A stretch of 64,000 nt of DNA from assembly GCF_001039475.1 (NCBI RefSeq), contig NZ_LELK01000009.1, positions 62,001-126,000 of the forward strand. Direction: 5' to 3'. Origin of the DNA: Guptibacillus hwajinpoensis. Its GTDB lineage: Bacteria; Bacillota; Bacilli; Bacillales; Guptibacillaceae. The translations under genes and the position numbers were made by a program. A model generated the notes under the pieces. It was not told where the DNA came from, searched no databases, and saw only the letters and a list, made by a program, of their open reading frames with translations. How positions within the stretch are numbered: position 1 is the first letter of the stretch; the number at the start of each line of letters is the position of its first letter. Below are positions 8,546 through 16,481 of this stretch, one piece after another.

Positions 8546-9404
8546 CCAAAAAAAGAAGGAAGAAATTATGAACGCAGGCTTACAAAGTCCCCTGGAACAG
8601 ACGATTCTTACCGTCATGTACGATAGCCATTTCAACTATTCTTTTCGAACGTTTGATGCGTTGTTTTTTGAAGTTCGGTTTCGAGTTGCAATCATAGATA
8701 GCTCGCGAGAACTCTATTATAGCGGTGTGCAATTTGCTGACTTCTATCGTTCACGCTGCAATCCAATGTTTTGGAAACTGTTCCCCGATGGTGCCTTTCA
8801 ACTTAAAATGGGTGTTCCAGCTTCTGAAGCTATTCTCGATATCTACAGAAATGGAAGGCAATACGCATTCGAATGCGCTACGGCAATGATCATCATTTTA
8901 TACCGAGCAACGATCAAGATGGTTCCTCCTGAACAATTTAATCGCTTGTTTGCTAACATTCGTTTGTGGGGATGGAAATTTGATCAAGATTTACAGATCG
9001 TGCATAATGTCCCTCCAGATTATCTACCTGGTGATATTCGTTATGTCAAAAACCCAGATGTAAACCCGCTAACTCCAGAGTGGCAAGGTGAGAACGTTGT
9101 TGACTTAGGCGATGGGACTTTTTTTGGGCACGGACTAGGGTTTCGATCACTTGAAGGAATGATTGAAGCTCTTGCATTAAGAAGACGTCCTGGCGCCACT
9201 CGAATGCCCTATTTAATGGTTCCTGCAACAAGGCCTGGCTTTTCTTATCTATACCAATTTACCCTGCCTCGATCTGAAGAAAATAGACGAATCATTCTTT
9301 TCGATGAGAGTCTTAAACGCTCAACTCTTTCAGTCGAAGATTATGAAACAAATCAAAGTGAATGGATTAAGAACTATATTACAGTTCGCTTTCCTATTCC
9401 ATAA
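8526..9404 (+). CDS. tgl: Protein-glutamine gamma-glutamyltransferase (spore-coat transglutaminase)
   Basis: 292 residues. It forms isopeptide bonds between glutamine and lysine side chains of spore-coat proteins. The catalytic cysteine is Cys117 in QYAFECATA, and the downstream conserved blocks KNPDVNPLTPEWQGENVV and FFGHGLGF match B. subtilis Tgl. That enzyme is about 245 residues; this one has a C-terminal extension of roughly 40 residues (RRIILFDESLKRST... to the end) without known function. I chose the ATG at 8526 because GAGGAGGT is spaced correctly; an in-frame TTG at 8511 would overlap that site. In B. subtilis tgl is expressed late in the mother cell. Confidence 0.93.
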   Translation: MIIIGGSQKKKEEIMNAGLQSPLEQTILTVMYDSHFNYSFRTFDALFFEVRFRVAIIDSSRELYYSGVQFADFYRSRCNPMFWKLFPDGAFQLKMGVPASEAILDIYRNGRQYAFECATAMIIILYRATIKMVPPEQFNRLFANIRLWGWKFDQDLQIVHNVPPDYLPGDIRYVKNPDVNPLTPEWQGENVVDLGDGTFFGHGLGFRSLEGMIEALALRRRPGATRMPYLMVPATRPGFSYLYQFTLPRSEENRRIILFDESLKRSTLSVEDYETNQSEWIKNYITVRFPIP

Positions 9405-9497
9405 ACATGTCGATTCGGGCTTAGCTCATCGTCATCCGCCCTCTACACCCTCATTTTCTGTGCATATGCTATAGAAAAATGGTGGTGAGTGTAATCA

Positions 9498-10034
9498 ATG
9501 CAGACTTTTCCAGTGCTTCATACAAAACGACTAACGTTAACAGCTCTAAAGTCAGAAGATCGCGATTCACTACTTTCGATCTTCTCAGACCCTCTTGTTA
9601 CTTATTATGACGGCGGGAAAGTGATGAAGACAGCAACACAAGCCCAACACTATATTAGTGCATTTAAAGATGTAACTTCCATTTCGACAACGAATACAAT
9701 TCGGTGGGGGGTACGGCTAAAGGAATCGATGGATCTAATTGGAACAGCTGGCTTTCAGAATTGGGACCGAACTTCTTCCAAGGCTGAAATGGGTGCAATC
9801 CTTTCAAGAGAATTCTGGAGAGATGGCTATGGGCTAGAAGCAGCAAAAGCAGTCATTAACTACGGCTTCCGCCACATGCATCTTCACAAAATATATGCTC
9901 AAACCATTGAGAATAATCACGCTGCGGTTAAGCGTCTTGAACAACTCGGTTTTCAAAAAGAAGGAACTTTTAGAGATCATGTCTATTTAAGAAAACAGTA
10001 CTATCATGTTCTTGTTTATTCCCTTTTTCAGTAG
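9498..10034 (+). CDS. GNAT acetyltransferase, RimJ/RimL type
   Basis: 178 residues. GNAT fold with LHTKRLTLTALKSEDRDSLLSIF at the start, IGTAGFQNWD and EMGAILSREFWRDGYGLEAAKAVINYGF in the acetyl-CoA binding region, and IENNHAAVKRLEQLGFQKEGTFRDH near the end. These are hallmarks of the RimJ/RimL/YdaF subgroup, which acetylate protein N-termini or small amines with acetyl-CoA. The substrate is unknown. A paralogue with the same architecture is at 32886. The start has GGTGGTGAG upstream. Confidence 0.85.
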   Translation: MQTFPVLHTKRLTLTALKSEDRDSLLSIFSDPLVTYYDGGKVMKTATQAQHYISAFKDVTSISTTNTIRWGVRLKESMDLIGTAGFQNWDRTSSKAEMGAILSREFWRDGYGLEAAKAVINYGFRHMHLHKIYAQTIENNHAAVKRLEQLGFQKEGTFRDHVYLRKQYYHVLVYSLFQ

Positions 10035-10070
10035 AAAACGCTCCTTCCGGGTACCCAGAAGAAGCGTTTT
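10034..10070. terminator. Bidirectional terminator between GNAT and MFS genes
   Basis: AAAACGCT-CCTTC pairs with GAAGAAGCGTTTT around a loop with GGGTACCC, between convergent genes. Confidence 0.75.
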
Positions 10071-10071
10071 A

Positions 10072-11352
10072 TTATGCTGTCTTTTTTGGTGGAGGAGACA
10101 AAAATGCAGCAAGGGTCCCAAGGATAGGGAAAATCAATATGATCAAAAGAATTTCGGTATAGCCGCCAAAAACATCATACGCGATCCCAAACGGTAGCGG
10201 TCCAAAAGCGGAGCCGATAACCATCGTTGTCGTGGCAATACCTTTAATACTACCAAGATGCTCTCTTCCGAAATAATTCGGCCAAATAATATTAAGTGTT
10301 ATCCGTTCAATACCACCAATGATTCCCCACAGAACCGCGAATCCAATTGCAAGAATATACGTATTCACCTGTGTAAGTAATAAGATAAAAATGATCTGCC
10401 CTATAAATGACAGCCCTAATACGATATGTACGTTCACTCTTTCAAGAATAAAACCTGACACCATTGTAACAGGAAAACCAACTATAGCCATGATACTTAG
10501 AATTAGGGCTGCGGTGCTACCTGGCACTCCCTGTTCTCCTAGAATGGAAAATAAGTGAAAAGTTAGCCCCGTATTCACAAGGGCAGGGATACTCACACAA
10601 AAGAGAATAAACCAGAAAGCTCTTGTTCTCATCGCTTCTTTCACTGTCCAATTTGTTTCAAAACCTTCTTCCTCGTCCTCTTCATCCATCTTCTCTTCTT
10701 TACGCTCTGCTAATCTCTTTTTAGAAACAGCATTATCTGGTAGAAGTCCAATGTCTTCAGGCTTATTTTTAACAAGAAAATAGACTATAGGAAGTAAAAT
10801 AAGTACGAGTGCTGAGCCCAGTATTCTCCATGCATTTTCCCAACCATACGAAGCGATCAACCACGTGTTTAATGGAGGAAAAGACGCTGAACTTAAGAAC
10901 CCACCAATCGCCATAAAACTAAGAGCACGCCCCCGTTTAACGACAAACCACTGCGGTACAAGCGTATTGGGAATTAAGGTCATAGATCCCTGTCCGAATA
11001 AACGCAACATGAAAAAACCAATAAATAACATCACTGGACCAAGTACAAAGCTATTCCAAAAGCAAGCAATTGCGAGCAATGATCCGATGATCAGCATCAT
11101 TCGCCTTTGACCATACTTATCTACCATTCTCCCAACAATAAATAATAATAGACCCGCTGCAAGAGTAGCTGAAGAATAAATACCAGATACGAGAGATCTA
11201 CTCCATCCAAAGTCTTGAATATAATAATCAATAAAAACAGATACCGCATAAGTTTGCCCAGGACCTGAGAAGAAAACACCTACTGCAGCCGCTAGAACAA
11301 TATACCACCCATAGAAAAAAGGCGAGTTTTTATGCAACGAAGATTGCCCCAT
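10072..11352 (-). CDS. MFS transporter, oxalate/formate antiporter (OFA) type
   Basis: 426 residues with twelve hydrophobic segments in two halves split by a charged loop (about residues 200-235, KKRLAERKEEKMDEEDEEEG). The first helix FYGWYIVLAAAVGVFFSGPGQTYAVSVF is typical of the OFA group of major facilitator transporters, as is MVDKYGQRR after helix 2. The group includes monocarboxylate and oxalate/formate carriers, but the substrate here cannot be stated. It stands alone, with GAGAGGGG upstream of its ATG. Confidence 0.85.
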   Translation of the reverse strand: MGQSSLHKNSPFFYGWYIVLAAAVGVFFSGPGQTYAVSVFIDYYIQDFGWSRSLVSGIYSSATLAAGLLLFIVGRMVDKYGQRRMMLIIGSLLAIACFWNSFVLGPVMLFIGFFMLRLFGQGSMTLIPNTLVPQWFVVKRGRALSFMAIGGFLSSASFPPLNTWLIASYGWENAWRILGSALVLILLPIVYFLVKNKPEDIGLLPDNAVSKKRLAERKEEKMDEEDEEEGFETNWTVKEAMRTRAFWFILFCVSIPALVNTGLTFHLFSILGEQGVPGSTAALILSIMAIVGFPVTMVSGFILERVNVHIVLGLSFIGQIIFILLLTQVNTYILAIGFAVLWGIIGGIERITLNIIWPNYFGREHLGSIKGIATTTMVIGSAFGPLPFGIAYDVFGGYTEILLIILIFPILGTLAAFLSPPPKKTA

Positions 11353-11498
11353 CCAAAAACCCCTCTCAAACTGTAACTAAATTCCATTCTATCGAAGAAC
11401 AGCACAATACTGAAACACTTTGCTTCATTTTAAGTTTACAAGATCACTTCTAATTATCAATTAAGTTAAAGTAGCTCTACCCCTTTTTGTAATCTTAC

Positions 11499-11525
11499 TG
11501 TAACCTTTTAATTACTAATCTCGTG
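11499..11525 (+). promoter_or_regulatory. ECF (SigX-type) autoregulatory promoter
   Basis: TGTAAC at 11499-11504 and CGTG at 11522-11525 are separated by 17 bases. This fits the B. subtilis ECF consensus (TGTAAC, 16-17 bases, CGWC) with one mismatch in the -10. It lies 31 bases upstream of the sigma factor start, the usual arrangement for self-activation. Confidence 0.6.
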
Positions 11526-11556
11526 TTGTTAGGTAGGAGAGAGGGAGGGTTGTAGA

Positions 11557-12090
11557 ATGGATAACGTTTTTGACCGTTTGTATGAGCATTACCACACGAA
11601 CTTATTTCAATTTATTTTCTATATGGTTAAGAACCGCGCAGTAGCTGAAGAATTAGTTCAAGAAGTCTATATTAAAGTGCTTCGTTCTTATCAAAATTAC
11701 GAAGAACGGAGCAACGAAAAGACCTGGCTTCTAGCCATTGCTAGAAATGTAGCCATTGATTACTTACGAACTCATAACAGAAGAACTTCTAGATGGCTAA
11801 GTAAATTCGATTTCAATAAACAACAAACAGAAGATAACGCTCCACTACCTGATGAGATATTAGTTCAAAAAGAAGAGGTTCAGGGAGTCTACAAGTGTTT
11901 GAGAGAATGTACTTTAGATCAACAACAGGTTCTCATTCTTCGTTACATTCAAGAATTATCTGTCAATGAAACAGCTGAAATTCTTAATTGGAGTGTAAGT
12001 AAAGTGAAAACCACTCAGCATAGAGCCATAAAAGCTCTTCGTGAACTCGTTGACGATAAGACCACTAGCCAATTAAAGGGGGTATTATAA
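11557..12090 (+). CDS. sigX: ECF RNA polymerase sigma factor SigX
   Basis: 177 residues. Region 2 (LFQFIFYMVKNRAVAEELVQEVYIKVLRSY, then KTWLLAIARNVAIDYLR) and region 4 (LRECTLDQQQVLILRYIQELSVNETAEILNWSVSKVKTTQHRAIKALR) match B. subtilis SigX closely. SigX steers transcription of cell-envelope charge modification and antimicrobial-peptide resistance genes. It is followed by its presumed anti-sigma gene with a one-base overlap and preceded by a matching ECF promoter. The start ATG follows GAGAGGGAGGG. Confidence 0.88.
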   Translation: MDNVFDRLYEHYHTNLFQFIFYMVKNRAVAEELVQEVYIKVLRSYQNYEERSNEKTWLLAIARNVAIDYLRTHNRRTSRWLSKFDFNKQQTEDNAPLPDEILVQKEEVQGVYKCLRECTLDQQQVLILRYIQELSVNETAEILNWSVSKVKTTQHRAIKALRELVDDKTTSQLKGVL

Positions 12091-13322
12091 TGAGTGATAA
12101 AACAAAATCACTGCTTTCCCAACTACCAGAACTGAAAGATCAAAGAAATAAAGAAACCATCTATCAAAATATCCAGAAAAAAATGAATGAACCTACACAG
12201 TCACGAACAAAGAAAAAGAAGAAAAGAACACCATGGATTATTCCGACATTCGCAGCAGCGCTTGTGATTCTACTGGCTGCTCTCATTACACCAGGGTTAT
12301 TCAATCAAAACGACGGTCCTACTAATCTTGCAATTACAGAGCAATCAAACGAAAATAATCAATCAGCAGACTCTGCTACACCTAAAGACGATTCACAGCC
12401 TGAAGACGCAACCGAAGCACCATCAGATTCTTCAAATGATTTAGCAGCAAATACAACAATCGTGAAAGAAGAAGATCCACCATTACCTAAAGCAAAGACG
12501 GAATTTGATTATTATATACCAGCTCTCCAACAAACGGATGGTGAGAGCGTCGTTCTTTCATATCCAGATCCAGAGAGTTTGCTTCTCGTCCCACTTACAT
12601 TTGAAATTGATAGCAGTAAAGCAATGTCAGAAAACATTCGAGACATCCTTTCTACATTCGATGCATCACAATACGGTTTAGAAAGCTCACCATTAGTCAA
12701 TGCAACATTTGAAGTGGTAACGAAGAATGAAACCAAAACGCTAGTTGCTAGTTTCAATGAACCTGGTAACAGTCTTTCTTCAAATGAATCAATAATGATC
12801 AATGATAGCGTCCAGCGACTTGCTACTAGTCTAAATGCTGATGAAATAAACTGGCAAACAAACGGAGAAGAAGGCTATAGCTTAGGGAATTTCGGACCAC
12901 CTGACACGTCCGTTAACACTAAACCTTCTCCTTACTATCTTTATGAAACATCTACAGAAAACCGATTCCTTGTAGAAGGTCCCGCTCTTAATGAAGAAGG
13001 AGCTCAGCTGGATGTGGCCCTCTCCCAAATGAAAGAAGGCTCACCAGAATCTACTTGGTACAAATCAGCATTTCCTTCTGATGTATCCATCTATTCTTTC
13101 GAAGGTGACGGAACTGAAGCGACAATCGCCTTTACAAAAGACAGTAAATTCCAATCAGAAGAAGAAGCGATGCAGACAATCGAAGCCATTATGCTTGCAG
13201 CATCTCAGTATAATTACAAGACCATCCTCTTTGAGAACACAGGATTCGATCAAATTGGAAACTATTCACTTAACGAGAAACTCTCTGTTCCCCAATCCCC
13301 AAACGCAGTTCAACTAAAGTAA
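12090..13322 (+). CDS. rsiX: Anti-sigma-X factor, RsiX-like membrane protein
   Basis: 410 residues. A cytoplasmic N-terminus (1-47, ending in a KKKKKR run), one transmembrane helix (about 48-70), a low-complexity Ser/Asp/Glu-rich linker (about 75-135), then a large extracytoplasmic domain. This layout matches RsiX, which holds SigX at the membrane. The start codon shares one base with the sigX stop, so the pair is co-translated. B. subtilis RsiX is somewhat shorter; the longer linker may account for this. Sequence conservation is weaker than for SigX, so the call relies partly on position. Confidence 0.82.
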   Translation: MSDKTKSLLSQLPELKDQRNKETIYQNIQKKMNEPTQSRTKKKKKRTPWIIPTFAAALVILLAALITPGLFNQNDGPTNLAITEQSNENNQSADSATPKDDSQPEDATEAPSDSSNDLAANTTIVKEEDPPLPKAKTEFDYYIPALQQTDGESVVLSYPDPESLLLVPLTFEIDSSKAMSENIRDILSTFDASQYGLESSPLVNATFEVVTKNETKTLVASFNEPGNSLSSNESIMINDSVQRLATSLNADEINWQTNGEEGYSLGNFGPPDTSVNTKPSPYYLYETSTENRFLVEGPALNEEGAQLDVALSQMKEGSPESTWYKSAFPSDVSIYSFEGDGTEATIAFTKDSKFQSEEEAMQTIEAIMLAASQYNYKTILFENTGFDQIGNYSLNEKLSVPQSPNAVQLK

Positions 13323-13330
13323 AAACACAC

Positions 13331-13362
13331 AAAAACACCCGGCTTATGTGCCGGGTGTTTTC
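13331..13362. terminator. Terminator between rsiX and the convergent 13364 gene
   Basis: AAACACCCGGC / GCCGGGTGTTT hairpin followed by T residues. Confidence 0.85.
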
Positions 13363-13363
13363 A

Positions 13364-13846
13364 TTACCTTGTTATTTCATCTACAATCTCAGCAGCTGAC
13401 ATATCCGATTGAAGCTCATATTCCCCCGGTTGAACAGCTGTCTCCTTATTCATATCCTGAAGCGTATCAATAAAGTCAGCTGATTTCTTAACTAGTTTCT
13501 GATCTACAAGACTTTGAGCAACTTCTAGACTAGTACTACCTTCATTGATCGTAAATGTTACTTTCTTAGGTTCGTCCGATTCAGATTCTTCTTCTTTCTC
13601 TTCTTCGGACTCTTTATCATCCTGCTTTTGTTTATCAGTCGTGATCTTTTGCTCATTTAGAGCATCATATTCTTCTTTCTTCAGCATAACCATACCGTTT
13701 TCTTCAAGACGTTGCTCTACAGCAGCATCGGTCAGCTGATTTTCTTCTTCAGCAGTCACGTTTGAGAACATGAAATAATATGCCGTCAGAAGAATAGCAG
13801 CGAACAAGAGACCTGCAGCAATTCCTTTTGCTTCTTGCTTACTCAT
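13364..13846 (-). CDS. Membrane protein with MltG/YceG-like N-terminal-type domain
   Basis: 160 residues from the ATG at 13846. One transmembrane helix (about residues 8-27), then a coiled, very acidic linker (KQKQDDKESEEEKEEESESDEPK), then about 65 residues (VTFTINEGSTSLEVAQSLVDQKLVKKSADFIDTL...PGEYELQSDMSAAEIVDEI) that resemble the LysM-like entry domain of the endolytic transglycosylase MltG. The catalytic domain of MltG is absent, so this is a stand-alone binding module and not an enzyme. It overlaps the upstream small gene by 8 bases, so both are probably one operon. Confidence 0.7.
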   Translation of the reverse strand: MSKQEAKGIAAGLLFAAILLTAYYFMFSNVTAEEENQLTDAAVEQRLEENGMVMLKKEEYDALNEQKITTDKQKQDDKESEEEKEEESESDEPKKVTFTINEGSTSLEVAQSLVDQKLVKKSADFIDTLQDMNKETAVQPGEYELQSDMSAAEIVDEITR

Positions 13847-14042
13847 TGTGACTACCACTAACAGATTTTGTTTTGCTTTCAAGCATTTCCGTTCGCTGTT
13901 TCACTGTTTTTAACTCTCTCATCAAATTAATGTAAACATCATCAACTTGACCTTTTACCTCTTTAGCATAGTCCTTAACGAAATATGAGTAAATAAAGAA
14001 TCCAAGTGAACAGGCAAGTAAAACAAAGATAATTAACAACAT
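13839..14042 (-). CDS. Small single-pass membrane protein
   Basis: 67 residues. N-terminal membrane helix MLLIIFVLLACSLGFFIYSY, followed by a charged helical tail with YINLMRELKTVKQRTEMLE that could form a coiled coil. The stop overlaps the start of the MltG-like gene by 8 bases (ATGAGTAA arrangement), suggesting translational coupling and a joint envelope role. There is no family I recognise. The start is followed upstream by GGGGGAAACGTT, with GGGGG as ribosome binding site. Confidence 0.65.
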   Translation of the reverse strand: MLLIIFVLLACSLGFFIYSYFVKDYAKEVKGQVDDVYINLMRELKTVKQRTEMLESKTKSVSGSHNE

Positions 14043-14151
14043 AACGTTTCCCCCTATTAGATTACTTTCGTTCTCTCTATGTATTGCACATAATTTTTAT
14101 CCATTTAATTGATTCGAATAAGCGTACTCATTTTTGTCGTTTTAAATACAA

Positions 14152-14192
14152 ATAAACTAGAAAAACCGACATAAATCGACCTTTTCTAGTTT
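14152..14192. terminator. Hairpin, possible terminator after the Nudix gene
   Basis: AAACTAGAAAA pairs with TTTTCTAGTTT across a 17-base loop that contains CGACATAAATCGAC. On the minus strand it would follow the Nudix gene. The stem is A/T rich and lacks a clear U tract, so it is a weak call. Confidence 0.35.
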
Positions 14193-14244
14193 ACCGATGT
14201 TTTATAAAATTGGCAATAGGAACTCAGTGGAAATCTAGTTCCAG

Positions 14245-14868
14245 CTATTCCTGTATTAAATGGATAAAGTGATAGAGAATTCTCGCTGTCATTCCCCAAA
14301 TCACATAGTCCTTATAGTAATAGAAAAACTCTGGCATCGCTGAAGATGACCAGTTATACTCTTCCCCATTCGGGATAAGATGAAAGGGAAAGCTTTCATC
14401 TGGTTTCACATGTACGCGAATGTCATGACGTTCAGGAGGATGATGAATAAAATGACTAAGCGGAACGGTAAATACTTCTTCTACCTCATCTGGATTAGAG
14501 GATAGCTCTGTTCCTGCTTTAATATTACCTACAAATGGATAAACAATGGATTGAAACGACGTAACGAGAAAATCCAGTTCTCCCGTTATGCTTACCTCAT
14601 TCTCCAACACACCAAGCTCTTCACACGTTTCCCTTATTGCTGCATCCATAGGACTATTATCTTGACGATCGACCTTGCCTCCTGGAAAACAAACTTCGCC
14701 AGGCTGTCTTCTAAGAGTATGGGCTCTCACTTCAAACAAAACATGAAGCTCATCATTTTTCTCGATTAAAGGTAGGAGTACAGCAAATTTAAAAAAACGT
14801 TCGTTCCCGAGTACTCCTGCGTCTCTGCCATGTATTTTAGAATTAATATCTACTAACGATGGCTTCAT
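14245..14868 (-). CDS. NUDIX hydrolase, CoA pyrophosphatase type
   Basis: 207 residues. The Nudix region GEVCFPGGKVDRQD...AAIRETCEELGV is clear at about residues 55-85, preceded by LRRQPGEVCFPGG, the UPF0035 signature of coenzyme A diphosphatases (YeaB/NudL type), which split CoA or its oxidised forms into 4'-phosphopantetheine and 3',5'-ADP. It ends with WGMTARILYHFI, also common in the group. Monocistronic. The ATG is preceded by AAGGAG. Activity on CoA is a family expectation, not shown here. The 200-bp gap toward 14042 includes a hairpin at about 14152-14192. Confidence 0.85.
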   Translation of the reverse strand: MKPSLVDINSKIHGRDAGVLGNERFFKFAVLLPLIEKNDELHVLFEVRAHTLRRQPGEVCFPGGKVDRQDNSPMDAAIRETCEELGVLENEVSITGELDFLVTSFQSIVYPFVGNIKAGTELSSNPDEVEEVFTVPLSHFIHHPPERHDIRVHVKPDESFPFHLIPNGEEYNWSSSAMPEFFYYYKDYVIWGMTARILYHFIHLIQE

Positions 14869-15041
14869 TCTATCTAACTCCTTCTATACGAATATGCTAT
14901 TACTCTATTATACGTTATAAAAAGCAATTTATCCCCTTCAAGACATTACCCCTAACAGTAGAAGGTATTTTCTGAATTAATTATGGTGATTCTGTAACCA
15001 TATGCACACTTATACCGTCTACCTAATAAAGGAGTGATTAA

Positions 15042-15515
15042 ATGGTAAAGTATTTTACAGTAGGAACGATTGTCCTCCTTATGCTTTCGGGTTGTGGAGA
15101 GGAGAATTCATCGATGAACACGAACAATAACACAAGTGAACAGGTATCTGGTTCCTCTGGAATTGTAGCCGGTTCTATGGAGCCCTCCCTTACGTTTGAA
15201 GAACAAGAGAATGGCACAGCAACTTTCCTTTATACGATACAGAATCAAACGGAACAGGTTCAAACAATCACATTACCAAGTAGTCAGAAATACGAATACA
15301 AGCTTTATAATGAAAAAGGTGAACACCTTAAAACGTACTCCGCTGACAAAAGTTTTGTTAAAAAAGAAGAAGTCCTTAAAGTTAAACAAGCTGAGATTCT
15401 AGAATATCCAATCACGATTGATCAACTTTCTAAAGGCACCTATACATTAGACGTTTGGTTAGCTACTGAAGGAGCAGGAGATTATAAGAAAACCATCAAT
15501 TTTACGATTGAGTAA
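15042..15515 (+). CDS. Lipoprotein with BsuPI (proteinase-inhibitor-like) domain
   Basis: 157 residues. Signal peptide with lipobox LSGC (Cys about residue 19), a short Ser/Asn-rich linker, then an immunoglobulin-like beta domain: MEPSLTFEEQENGTATFLYTIQNQTEQVQTITLPSSQKYEYKLYNEKGEHL. This matches BsuPI domains, first described in the intracellular proteinase inhibitor of B. subtilis. The role on the cell surface is unknown. Start ATG with AAAGGAGTG. A strong terminator follows. Confidence 0.8.
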   Translation: MVKYFTVGTIVLLMLSGCGEENSSMNTNNNTSEQVSGSSGIVAGSMEPSLTFEEQENGTATFLYTIQNQTEQVQTITLPSSQKYEYKLYNEKGEHLKTYSADKSFVKKEEVLKVKQAEILEYPITIDQLSKGTYTLDVWLATEGAGDYKKTINFTIE

Positions 15516-15517
15516 AC

Positions 15518-15558
15518 AAAAACAAGTTGGCCGATGACATCTGGGCCAGCTTGTTTTT
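15518..15558. terminator. Terminator after the BsuPI lipoprotein gene
   Basis: AAAAACAAGTTGGCC / GGCCAGCTTGTTTTT long stem with an 11-base loop and a T run. Confidence 0.85.
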
Positions 15559-15608
15559 GTTTTGCATAATAACTCTCACTTAGATGATTGGAGCAACATG
15601 TCCGCGAC

Positions 15609-16313
15609 TCAAAAATGCTCACCGCTCCATTTCCACACCTCTTCAAGGTAGTGTTTGGACAGAGTTTGATAATAAGCTCCCTGAACAGAAAGCGCGGAAG
15701 AAATTAATAGTTTCTCGATATCCTCCCTTTGACTGAGCGTTAGGTGGTTAAAAATGATTGTTAACGCTCTTGCTTTCTCTGTAAAGTCATTCTTCGATAA
15801 ATTTAACTCAGAATGAATCGCTTCGAAAAGCTCAGCATAAGCCGTATAGAAAATGACAGGATCAATTAAATCATCATTTCGATCAGCTGGATTATTAAAA
15901 GCATAGCGCAGTAAAAGACGTATGCTCTCAAAGTCATGAGTGTTCTTTAAATCCTCAACGATAAATAAAATAGCGGCTTGTTCTATGGAATATTTTTTAC
16001 CAAGCTGAGGCGATCCAATCCAATCCTTAATATCTCGCTTCACCCAGTTTTGAACGGCTGTTGAACGGAAACTAGCATACTCCAGTTGATTTCCAAGGCT
16101 AACAATTTCATTAATCGATAAACCAAATGCTTCCTTACCTAGTTTAAGTAACTTCCCAAAGATCGATGGTAGCTTAGGTATTATTTCACTTATATCCGCT
16201 GAATTTCTTGATCGGTTACATGCTGTTTCTATAACCTGAAATGGTGCTTCTTGATTCCGTATCGCTTGCAACAATGATCCCATTTCTGTTCTTGTTAAAT
16301 AAAATCCACTCAT
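15609..16313 (-). CDS. DUF1836 domain protein
   Basis: 234 residues. The central part (IPKLPSIFGKLLKLGKEAFGLSINEIVSLGNQLEYASFRSTAVQNWVKRDIKDWIGSPQLGKKYSIEQAAILFIVEDL in broken form, about residues 42-125) is the DUF1836 signature. The region resembles a MerR-like helix-turn-helix, so a DNA-binding role is possible, but none has been shown to my knowledge. ATG preceded by AGGTG. Monocistronic. Confidence 0.8.
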   Translation of the reverse strand: MSGFYLTRTEMGSLLQAIRNQEAPFQVIETACNRSRNSADISEIIPKLPSIFGKLLKLGKEAFGLSINEIVSLGNQLEYASFRSTAVQNWVKRDIKDWIGSPQLGKKYSIEQAAILFIVEDLKNTHDFESIRLLLRYAFNNPADRNDDLIDPVIFYTAYAELFEAIHSELNLSKNDFTEKARALTIIFNHLTLSQREDIEKLLISSALSVQGAYYQTLSKHYLEEVWKWSGEHF

Positions 16314-16481
16314 CGTACACCTCTACATTTAAGGTCATTTGAACTTATCGTATAGCTTATTTATGGAAATTTCAAGAAGGATAGGCTAAAGTCCTCATAT
16401 TTGGGCACTTATCCTGAAACATAATAGGAACTGAATGTGATATGGGTGAATATCCTGTGTTGTGTAAAGGAGGAATTACTC

